Origin: Alphaproteobacteria bacterium UBA998
GTDB lineage: Bacteria; Pseudomonadota; Alphaproteobacteria; Rickettsiales; UBA998
Direction of reading: 5' to 3'
DNA: 40,656 nucleotides
NCBI GenBank assembly: GCA_002291925.1
Contig: DBAY01000032.1
Coordinates: 1 to 40,656, forward strand
The notes under the pieces are model-generated. The model was not told the DNA's origin. It saw only the letters and a list, made by a program, of their open reading frames with translations, and did no database searches. The translations under genes and the position numbers were made by a program. This document shows positions 34,596 to 40,656 of this stretch, one piece after another (within the stretch, counting starts at the first letter, position 1; each line of letters begins with the position of its first letter).

Positions 34596-35783
34596 ATGCC
34601 CACCCTCGCCACCCAGTTGCAAGTTGAACTGGACACACTCCGCAAGGCCGGAACGCTGAAGACGCTGCGCCACCTTGCCAGTCCGATGGATACGCGCGTG
34701 CGGATGCAAGAGCTGGGCCGCGAAGTGCTGGTGCTCTCCTCCAACAATTACCTTGGCCTCGCCAATCACCCGGAGGTCATCGCGGCGGGGCAGCGCGCGC
34801 TGGAGGAGTACGGCGCGGGTACGGCGTCCGTGCGTTTCATCTGCGGCACCTTCACCGTCCATGAGGAGATCGAGCGCAAGATCGCCGATCTGCACCGCAC
34901 CGAGGCGTCGCTCACCTACCCCTCCTGCTGGCAGGCCAATACCGGCCTCATCCCCGCCATCGCAGGCGAGGGCGACGCGCTCATCTCCGACGCGCTGAAC
35001 CATGCCTCGCTCATCGATGGCTGCCGCATGTCCAAGGCAAAGCGCGCGGTCTACAAACATGCCGACATAGCCGATCTGGAAGCCAAGCTGAAAGAAGCCA
35101 AGGACGCCCGCCGCCGCTTCATCATCACCGATGGCGTGTTCAGCATGGAAGGCAGCATCGCCCCCCTGCCCGACATCCTCGCGCTAGCCAAGAAATATGA
35201 TGCTACCGTGGTGATGGATGACTGCCACGGCGTCGGCGTCATGGGGAAACACGGGCGCGGCACAGCAGATCATTTCGGCGTCGAGGGCGAGGTGGACATC
35301 ATCACCGGCACGCTCGGAAAAGCCCTCGGCGGCGCGGCGGGCGGCTACATCGCCGGTCCCCGCGCGCTGATCGACTATCTCAACCAGGTCTCGCGCCCGC
35401 AGCTTTTCTCCAACGCCCTGCCCGCCACCATCGCGGCGAGCGCGGGCACGGCCATCGATATCCTTAACCGCGAACCGCAGCGCGTCGTACGCCTCCATGC
35501 CATCACCGCTCGCATGCGCGAGGGGCTGCGCACGCGCGGCTTCAGCCCGCTGGATGGCCCCTCCGCCATCGTCCCCATCATCGTCGGCGACACGGCTTTT
35601 GCCATCCAGATGAGCCAGAAGCTGCTGGAGGAAGGCATCTTCGTCACCGGCTTCGGCTATCCCGTCGTCCCCGAAGGCGCCGCCCGCTTGCGCCTGCAAA
35701 TGTGCGCCACGCTCACCGATGAGGAAGTGGATTTTGCGCTCGAGAAAATTGCGAAGGTGGGGAAGGAGTTGGGGGTTATCTAG
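34596..35783 (+). CDS. kbl: 2-amino-3-ketobutyrate CoA ligase (glycine C-acetyltransferase)
   Basis: The 395-residue PLP enzyme splits 2-amino-3-ketobutyrate to glycine and acetyl-CoA. The Schiff-base lysine is K242 (TGTLGKALGGAAGGY), the PLP aspartate is D208 (MDDCHG), and the SNNYLGLANHPEV and GTFTVHEEIERKIA segments are diagnostic. GAAGGAG lies before the ATG at 34596, so that start is chosen; the in-frame ATG at 34575 is inside a repeat. With tdh it completes threonine to glycine conversion. Confidence 0.96.
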   Translation: MPTLATQLQVELDTLRKAGTLKTLRHLASPMDTRVRMQELGREVLVLSSNNYLGLANHPEVIAAGQRALEEYGAGTASVRFICGTFTVHEEIERKIADLHRTEASLTYPSCWQANTGLIPAIAGEGDALISDALNHASLIDGCRMSKAKRAVYKHADIADLEAKLKEAKDARRRFIITDGVFSMEGSIAPLPDILALAKKYDATVVMDDCHGVGVMGKHGRGTADHFGVEGEVDIITGTLGKALGGAAGGYIAGPRALIDYLNQVSRPQLFSNALPATIAASAGTAIDILNREPQRVVRLHAITARMREGLRTRGFSPLDGPSAIVPIIVGDTAFAIQMSQKLLEEGIFVTGFGYPVVPEGAARLRLQMCATLTDEEVDFALEKIAKVGKELGVI

Positions 35784-35788
35784 TCTTC

Positions 35789-35859
35789 GTCATTGCGAGC
35801 GAAGCGAAGCAATCCAGCAGACGTATGGATTGCTTCGTCATTTCATTCCTCGCAATGAC
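35789..35859 (+). repeat. Intergenic GTCA...TGAC palindromic repeat, GCGAAGC type
   Basis: Begins GTCATTGCGAGCGAAGCGAAGCAATCC and ends CCTCGCAATGAC. GTCATTGCGAG and CTCGCAATGAC are terminal inverted repeats, with a nested GAAGCAATCC/GGATTGCTTC pair. It lies between the convergent genes kbl (+) and the ABC-F gene (-), a typical place for a terminator. Confidence 0.8.
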
Positions 35860-35863
35860 GGAT

Positions 35864-37726
35864 TTAGCCACTGCCCCGCATTTCCTCCAGCTCCAGCCAG
35901 CGCGTTTCGGCGGCGTCGAGTTCCTTCTGCGCGGCGCCGAAGCGGCGGGAGGCCTTGTCGAAGGCTTCCGCGTCGCGGGTGTAGAGGGTGGCGTCGGTGA
36001 GGGTGGCGCGGAGTTGCTCCAGTTCGGCTTCCAGTGCGGCGATGCGCTTCGGCAGGGAGTCCAGCTCGTGCTTCAGCTTGAAAGTCATCTTGCTGGCGCT
36101 GGGGGGCGCGGCGGCGGTAGCAGAGGCAGGCTTCGGCGCGGAAGGTTTTGAGGCAGAAGGCTTGGCCGGGGCCAGCACCCGCCCCTCCTTCTTCGCCTTG
36201 GCTTCCAGATAATCGGAATAGCCGCCGACATAGCCTTCCACCTGCGCGTGGCCTTCGAAGGCGAGCACCTTGGTCACGGTGCGATCCAAGAAATCGCGGT
36301 CGTGGCTCACCAGAATCAGCGTACCCGCATAATCGGAGAGAATCTCCTGCAGCATGTCGAGCGTGTCCATGTCTAGGTCGTTGGTCGGCTCATCCAAGAT
36401 GAGCAGGCTGCCCGGCTGCGCCAGCATCTTTGCCAGTAACAGGCGGTTCTGCTGGCCGCCGGAGAGCGTGGCCACCTTGTCGCGCGCCGCCTTGGGGTCG
36501 AACAGGAAGCCTTTGAGGTAGCCACAGACATGCACCAGCTTGGCGTTGGGTCCCTGCCCGAGGGTGACGTGCGAGCCATCCTCCGCCAGCGTTTCCCATA
36601 AGGTTTTCTCCGGGTTCAGCGTCTGGCGGTTCTGGTCGAAATAGGAAATCTCCACTGTCTTGCCGCGCAGGACGCGGCCTGCGTCCGGCTCCATTTCGCC
36701 GACCAGAAGCTTCAGAAACGTGGACTTTCCGGAGCCGTTCTTGCCGAGAATGCCGATGCGGTCGCCGCGCATGACGCGCAGGTGAAAGTCCTTGAGGATA
36801 TGCGTCTTGCGCCCCTCATGCGTGAAGCTTTTGGAGACATTCTTGAACTCCGTCACCACCTTGGAGGCCTGCGAGGGCGGCAGCGGCTCCAGCTCGATGG
36901 TGCGCATGGTCTGATTGTAGGAGGCCTTGTCGGCCTTCAGCTTCTCACGCAGGCGCACCAACTCGCGCAGGCGGCGCACGTTGCGCTTGCGCCGCCCGGT
37001 GACGCCGCCCTGCGTCCAGTCCACCTCGGCGGCCACGCGCTTCTGCATGTTCTGCAGTTCGCGCGCTTCCTGCTCGACGACCTGCTCCTGCCATTCATCG
37101 AAATAGGCGTAGCCTTTCGGGCAGGTGCGGATGATGCCGCGATCGATCCAGAACACTTTGCGCGATACCGCCTTCAGAAAGGCGCGGTCGTGGCTGACGC
37201 AGACTAGGGCGCCGGGATAACGCGCGAGGTACTCCTCCAGCCACTGGATCGCACCGAGATCGAGATGGTTGGTCGGCTCATCCAGCAGCAGCAGGTCCGG
37301 CTCCGCCACCAGCGAGCGGGCGAGCGCGGCGCGGCGCAACTGGCCGCCGGAGAGCGTGTTCATGATGGCCGTGCCGTCCAGCCCTAGCGGGATGATGACC
37401 ATGTCGGCGAGGTAGCCCTTGTCCTCCGTCTGGTCTTCCTTCGCCAACCCGGAAAGCACGAACTGCCGCACCGTGTCGGTGGGGGTAAAGTCCACCTTCT
37501 GTGCCAAGTAGCCGAAGCGCAGGCCCGGATAGACGAACCGCTTGCCGCCATCTAGCTCAAGGTCTTCCGTGATCAGGCGCATCAGCGTCGTCTTACCCGC
37601 GCCGTTCTTGCCGACGAGACAGATCTTGTCGCCCTCGGTGATGTGCAGCGTCAGCCCCTCGAACAACGGCTTGCCGCCGAAGCTGAGAGTGACGTCTTCC
37701 AAGGAAAGGAGTAGGCGTTCAGGCAT
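35864..37726 (-). CDS. uup: ABC-F family ATPase, Uup-like
   Basis: The 620-residue soluble protein has two full ABC domains. Walker A GKNGAGKTT is at 39-47, signatures are LSGGQLRRA and LSGGQQNRL, and the second Walker A is GKNGSGKST. Both Walker B motifs read LLLDEPTNHLDL and LILDEPTNDLDM, and both SHDR switches are present. A linker (GGVTGRRKRNVRR) and a C-terminal A/P-rich stretch plus coiled coil complete the Uup architecture. ABC-F members act on ribosomes; Uup is linked to precise transposon excision. Complete, unlike the truncated ABC-F at 636-1985. Confidence 0.93.
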   Translation of the reverse strand: MPERLLLSLEDVTLSFGGKPLFEGLTLHITEGDKICLVGKNGAGKTTLMRLITEDLELDGGKRFVYPGLRFGYLAQKVDFTPTDTVRQFVLSGLAKEDQTEDKGYLADMVIIPLGLDGTAIMNTLSGGQLRRAALARSLVAEPDLLLLDEPTNHLDLGAIQWLEEYLARYPGALVCVSHDRAFLKAVSRKVFWIDRGIIRTCPKGYAYFDEWQEQVVEQEARELQNMQKRVAAEVDWTQGGVTGRRKRNVRRLRELVRLREKLKADKASYNQTMRTIELEPLPPSQASKVVTEFKNVSKSFTHEGRKTHILKDFHLRVMRGDRIGILGKNGSGKSTFLKLLVGEMEPDAGRVLRGKTVEISYFDQNRQTLNPEKTLWETLAEDGSHVTLGQGPNAKLVHVCGYLKGFLFDPKAARDKVATLSGGQQNRLLLAKMLAQPGSLLILDEPTNDLDMDTLDMLQEILSDYAGTLILVSHDRDFLDRTVTKVLAFEGHAQVEGYVGGYSDYLEAKAKKEGRVLAPAKPSASKPSAPKPASATAAAPPSASKMTFKLKHELDSLPKRIAALEAELEQLRATLTDATLYTRDAEAFDKASRRFGAAQKELDAAETRWLELEEMRGSG

Positions 37727-37818
37727 GCGGCCTAGTTAGCCCGGATGGCGCCTCGGGGCAAGCGGGGGGGTATGGTTAGGTTTCAGTTGGCAGGATTCAG
37801 GTTTCATCGTTTGTTCTT

Positions 37819-37902
37819 GTCATTTCGGGGCGCTTTAGCGGGCCCAGAATCTCCTCGTGGCACAAGGGAGATCCTGCGCAGCCTTAGGCTGCGCAGGATG
37901 AC
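37819..37902 (+). repeat. Intergenic GTCA...TGAC palindromic repeat, two-hairpin type, copy 3
   Basis: Begins GTCATTTCGGGGCGCTTTAGCG and ends GCGCAGGATGAC, with the second hairpin ATCCTGCGCAGCC/GGCTGCGCAGGAT. Same orientation as copy 1. It lies upstream of the Uup start and just beyond the stop of the small protein gene. The first stem has mismatches, so this copy looks older. Confidence 0.75.
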
Positions 37903-37912
37903 GGGGATACCA

Positions 37913-38272
37913 CTATCCCTTGCGTTTCCTCAGCCGCTTCGCGTTGGCGTGGACGCGCTTCTGTACGGGAGCGGTGACGGCTTTCTGCCAGGCGAGCAGG
38001 TCGGCCTCGCTCAGCTGCGTGCGGCCGGAGGTCGCCAGCTTCAGCCCTTCGGTCATCATGGCACCGCCGATTTCCGGTAGCACAGCGAATTTCTCACTTA
38101 CCATGCCTGTCAGCTCAGCCGCGTGGCGCGTTTCCCCGGCCATCGCGGCGGCCATCATGAGGCTGCGGGCGCTCATGACCTCGGCAAGGCTTAGAGAGAG
38201 TTTCCAGCCCTCTATCATGGCTTGCTGCCAAAGGGAGAAGGGCGCAACGGAGAGGGAGCGGCGTCGAGACAT
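37913..38272 (-). CDS. Small helical protein, possibly phasin-like
   Basis: The 119-residue protein is almost entirely alpha-helical by composition, with no membrane segment or signal peptide. It has a start MSRRRSLSVAPFSLWQQAM, a mid helix rich in M and A (ARSLMMAAAMAGE), the segment AELTGMVSEKFAVLPEIGGAMM, and a basic C terminus (RVHANAKRLRKRKG). The motif order FxLWQ...E-L-x-x-M-V-x-E-K resembles small alphaproteobacterial proteins often labelled phasin-like, but I cannot confirm it. The start at 38272 is chosen because the protein opens there; a longer frame to 38365 is not supported by coding character. Confidence 0.5.
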   Translation of the reverse strand: MSRRRSLSVAPFSLWQQAMIEGWKLSLSLAEVMSARSLMMAAAMAGETRHAAELTGMVSEKFAVLPEIGGAMMTEGLKLATSGRTQLSEADLLAWQKAVTAPVQKRVHANAKRLRKRKG

Positions 38273-38410
38273 ACATTCAGTATAGACTATAGGACTAAGG
38301 AAGCGATAGGTATGTGCCGCAACTCCGGTCGCCAGGCGTTGAACTTCACGGTATGTGTCAGTCACGGCCGCTAAAAAGCAGGACGCAGCTCAAACGAAGC
38401 AACCTGTCCA

Positions 38411-39253
38411 TTATCTGCTTATGCACGGTTTCAAGGAATGTAAATTGGGTAGGATAGTCAGCGGGATGGAATCGACAGAACGCAGCTTGACCTCGAGGTC
38501 ATCCGCGCGTTTCATGCGTATCTGTTCACTGTAAACATCCACCTCATCGGTGGGCAGGCGAAGCTGCTGCGTGCGCTCATCTCCCAGTTTCTCGACCAGT
38601 TGGCGCAGGACGACCGCCTGCCGGAACACAGTAGAATTTCCGGAGGGCATCTGCGCGCAGATCCTCGCCGTCTCACGCGCACGGTCAATGAAGCGCTGCT
38701 GCTGTTCATCCGTATCCTTGGGAGGAATGAACAGATCGTCCATAAGGGTGGCGGCATGGTCGGCCATTTTGACAAGCCGCGCCTTGGGGCTGTAGCGCAT
38801 GGCCTCCAGCCGCAGCCGCTCGGTCTTTTCGTGCCCGTCCTGCTTGTTGGGCGTCAACTCGGAGACCAGCGCGGTCACCTCCTCCGCCAGACCGGAGGCA
38901 TGGATTTCACCCTCCCGCACCAGGGCAGCCTGCAGCGCCTGGCGCAACGACGCCGGGTCACCGACGAAGGCACCCTGCGGGGCGCTGGATGACTCAAGCG
39001 CGTCATGCAGCAGCCCCGCCATCAGGGTGGCCTTGTCGCGGACGCCGTGAGCGCGCAGAATCTTGAAGCAAAGCACGGGGTGGCACAGATAGGGGACGAC
39101 CGGCGCCCCGTCCGGTTTGCGCCGCCGCTGGGCCATCGGGTGCGCCGCGGTGGCCACGTGATACGCAGCACGCAATGCCCCGTCCGACAGCGCGGCGGGG
39201 TGATAGATGGCTGGCAGGGTGCCCCAACTGGCTGCCGTCTCTTCCATAAGCAT
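38411..39253 (-). CDS. Divergent SpoT-like HD-domain protein
   Basis: The 280-residue soluble protein keeps the HD pattern of (p)ppGpp hydrolases: H58 (CHPV), H83-D84 (LLHDALE) and D165 (MADHAATLMD). In SpoT the third box is HDxxED; here it is HDALES, so the second catalytic acid is lost while E87 remains. The synthetase, TGS and ACT domains are absent, as in small alarmone hydrolases, and the length is longer. An alternative start is M3 (39247). No clear ribosome-binding site. It may be an altered alarmone hydrolase or another phosphohydrolase. Confidence 0.65.
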   Translation of the reverse strand: MLMEETAASWGTLPAIYHPAALSDGALRAAYHVATAAHPMAQRRRKPDGAPVVPYLCHPVLCFKILRAHGVRDKATLMAGLLHDALESSSAPQGAFVGDPASLRQALQAALVREGEIHASGLAEEVTALVSELTPNKQDGHEKTERLRLEAMRYSPKARLVKMADHAATLMDDLFIPPKDTDEQQQRFIDRARETARICAQMPSGNSTVFRQAVVLRQLVEKLGDERTQQLRLPTDEVDVYSEQIRMKRADDLEVKLRSVDSIPLTILPNLHSLKPCISR

Positions 39254-39398
39254 TTTTTTAATCGTTAATTTTTGTTAAATCTAGCGCGGAAATACCTTCC
39301 TTCATGAAGATTGCATGACAACCTTCCCCCGGCGCCTTTTATTGGAACCTTGCGCATTAACGGGCCAGTAGGTAGAACCGCAGCGCAAAGGAATCCCC

Positions 39399-40319
39399 AT
39401 GGAACTTAGCGAAATACAGAATACCTCCGCCCAGCAGATCATCGACGGCAAGGCCTTCGCGGCCCGCCTGCGCGCCCAGGTGGCGGCGCGCATCGCCGAT
39501 CTCTCACTTACTCACGGCCTCACGCCCGGCCTCGCGGTGGTGCTGGTGGGCGACAACCCGGCCAGCCAGGTCTATGTGCGCAACAAGGAGAAAATGGCGG
39601 TGGAAGTGGGCATGCGCTCCTTCCACTATCCGCTGCCCGCCGAAACCACGCGGGAGGAACTGCTCGCCAAAGTTCGCCAATTGAACGAGGACCCGGCTGT
39701 GCACGGCATCCTTGTGCAATTACCCCTGCCCCGCGCCGAGGATGAACGCGCCGTTATCGAGACCATCGACCCGCGCAAGGATGTGGACGGGTTCCACCCC
39801 ATCAATACCGGGCGGCTGGCTATCGGCGAGGATTCGCTCGTACCCTGCACGCCGCTCGGCTGCCTGATGCTCCTGAAAGACCGTCTGGGCGACCTCACCG
39901 GCAAGCATGCGGTGGTCATCGGCCGCTCCAACATCGTCGGCAAGCCGATGGCGGCGCTGCTGCTGCGCGAGCATTGCACGGTGACCATCGTGCATTCGAA
40001 GTCGCGCTACATTAAGGAAGAGACACGCCGGGCCGATATTCTCATCGCCGCCGTTGGGCGGCCTGAGATGGTCGAGGCGGGCTGGATCAAGCCGGGCGCC
40101 ACAGTGATCGATGTCGGCATCAACCGCCTCACCACCCCGGACGGCAAGGCACGCATCGTGGGGGACGTGAATTACGCCGAAGCACTGGAAGTGGCCACAG
40201 GCGTGACACCGGTTCCCGGCGGGGTCGGCCCCATGACCATCGCCTGCCTGCTGCACAACACGCTGAAAGCCGCCTGCCTGCAGCACGGCGTGCCCTTCCA
40301 CTTCTCGCTGGACGCCTGA
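39399..40319 (+). CDS. folD: Bifunctional methylenetetrahydrofolate dehydrogenase/methenyltetrahydrofolate cyclohydrolase
   Basis: The 306-residue enzyme interconverts 5,10-methylene-, 5,10-methenyl- and 10-formyl-THF. The catalytic YVRNKEKM segment, VQLPLP, DVDGFHP, GRSNIVGKP (NADP loop) and PVPGGVGPMT are all present. Ten extra N-terminal residues precede the usual IIDGK start. AAGGAA lies before the ATG. It follows the divergent HD protein across a 145-base spacer and ends next to the repeat pile-up. Glycine made by tdh/kbl feeds the same one-carbon pool through the glycine cleavage system. Confidence 0.97.
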   Translation: MELSEIQNTSAQQIIDGKAFAARLRAQVAARIADLSLTHGLTPGLAVVLVGDNPASQVYVRNKEKMAVEVGMRSFHYPLPAETTREELLAKVRQLNEDPAVHGILVQLPLPRAEDERAVIETIDPRKDVDGFHPINTGRLAIGEDSLVPCTPLGCLMLLKDRLGDLTGKHAVVIGRSNIVGKPMAALLLREHCTVTIVHSKSRYIKEETRRADILIAAVGRPEMVEAGWIKPGATVIDVGINRLTTPDGKARIVGDVNYAEALEVATGVTPVPGGVGPMTIACLLHNTLKAACLQHGVPFHFSLDA

Positions 40320-40376
40320 TCGCATGGGTATGGCCGGCGCGGACATGCCGTCCTCGACTAATTGATGATAGAGGCT

Positions 40377-40459
40377 GTCATCCTGCGAGCCGAAGGCGGC
40401 GCAGGATCTCCCTCGTCACGCTCGGGGATTCCGTGCCCGCTGACGTGTCCCGGAATGAC
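40377..40459 (-). repeat. GTCA...TGAC repeat, two-hairpin type, copy 4 (reverse orientation)
   Basis: Reads GTCATCCTGCGAGCCGAAGG...CCCGGAATGAC, the same orientation as copy 2. First element of a tandem set that fills the final 300 bases after folD. Confidence 0.8.
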
Positions 40460-40473
40460 GTTGCCAATAACAA

Positions 40474-40541
40474 GTCACCCCGGCGAATGCCGGGGTCTGG
40501 CGCATGCTCACCCGGAGACCCCGCGATGAATGCGGGGTGAC
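40474..40541. repeat. GTCA...TGAC repeat, CCGGGG type
   Basis: Starts GTCACCCCGGCGAATGCCGGGGTC and ends CCGCGATGAATGCGGGGTGAC. Two stems: CCCCGGCGAATGCCGGGG and ACCCCGCGATGAATGCGGGGT. The only copy of this sub-type in the window. Confidence 0.75.
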
Positions 40542-40549
40542 AGTTACTC

Positions 40550-40623
40550 GTCATGGCGAGCGCCAGCGAAGCCATCCAGCGGGCGGACTGGATGGCCGTG
40601 TCGCTGACGCTCCTAGCAATGAC
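40550..40623. repeat. GTCA...TGAC repeat, GCGAGC type, second copy
   Basis: Starts GTCATGGCGAGCGCCAGCGAAGCCATCC and ends CTCCTAGCAATGAC. It is related to the element at 35789-35859 (GCGAAGC sub-type) with diverged stems. Confidence 0.65.
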
Positions 40624-40635
40624 GGAGCCATTCAC

Positions 40636-40656
40636 GTCATGCTGAACTTGTTTCAG
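40636..40656. repeat. GTCA...TGAC repeat, TTGTTTCAG type, cut by the window edge
   Basis: GTCATGCTGAACTTGTTTCAG matches the first arm of the element at 34519-34579 and runs off the window. Nothing else is seen in 40320-40376 apart from spacer. Confidence 0.7.

Noticed and set aside
40377..40656. Repeat cluster as a CRISPR array
   Set aside because: Units differ from each other, are palindromic along their whole length, and there are no regular unique spacers or cas genes.

Overview
The window reads as chromosomal DNA of a Gram-negative alphaproteobacterium. The pointers are a crtZ/crtW/crtY/crtI/crtB carotenoid cluster with a type 2 isopentenyl-diphosphate isomerase, a STAS-cheY-cheA-cheW chemotaxis operon, tight ATGA gene overlaps, mostly GC-rich coding DNA, and intergenic palindromic repeats. 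I cannot place it below class from sequence alone. No rRNA, tRNA, transposase, integrase or CRISPR array was seen.

Layout. 1-2.0 kb: one open frame that joins the end of a PLP-dependent threonine/serine dehydratase to a beheaded ABC-F ATPase across a 21-nt shared segment. This is most simply an assembly or recombination chimera. 2.1-2.5 kb: a YaiI/UPF0178 protein. 2.6-8.7 kb (+): a GT1-type glycosyltransferase, then crtY, crtI, crtB, crtZ and crtW, all overlapping or abutting. 8.7-10.7 kb (-): idi and crtE, converging on crtW. Together these take IPP/DMAPP to GGPP, phytoene, lycopene and beta-carotene, then hydroxylated and ketolated xanthophylls (astaxanthin type), possibly glucosylated. 10.9-11.6 kb: acetoacetate decarboxylase. 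11.6-19.5 kb (-): an OmpR-type response regulator and histidine kinase, followed by a tripartite RND efflux pump (adaptor, permease, outer-membrane lipoprotein). 19.7-21.9 kb: an exported catalase-peroxidase, divergent from the regulator and closed by a strong bidirectional terminator.

22.0-22.8 kb (-): an outer-membrane protein of the phenol-degradation MetA-like type. Its upstream region carries four hexamers at exact 11-bp spacing, resembling a PmrA/QseB-type operator; a two-hexamer version lies upstream of the efflux adaptor gene. 23.0-26.1 kb (-): cheW, cheA, cheY and a STAS protein. 26.4-27.3 kb (+): a DUF2237 protein and CreA. 27.4-29.2 kb (-): recQ. 29.3-32.4 kb (-): a lower-GC module of a GT-C (STT3/AglB-like) membrane protein, a GtrA protein and a GT2 transferase, probably lipid-linked sugar transfer to a surface polymer. 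32.5-35.8 kb (+): threonine dehydrogenase, a renalase-like FAD oxidoreductase and 2-amino-3-ketobutyrate CoA ligase (threonine to glycine). 35.9-37.7 kb (-): a complete Uup-like ABC-F ATPase. 37.9-39.3 kb (-): a small helical protein and a divergent SpoT-like HD protein. 39.4-40.3 kb (+): folD. The last 300 bases are a tandem pile-up of repeats.

Two genes (the efflux adaptor and gtrA) look as if one base is missing near the 5' end. With the chimera at the left edge, this makes assembly or sequencing error worth excluding before any biological reading. The best candidates for something undescribed are the 11-bp-period operator and its possible regulon, the GTCA...TGAC repeat superfamily, and the glycosyltransferase-led astaxanthin-type cluster.
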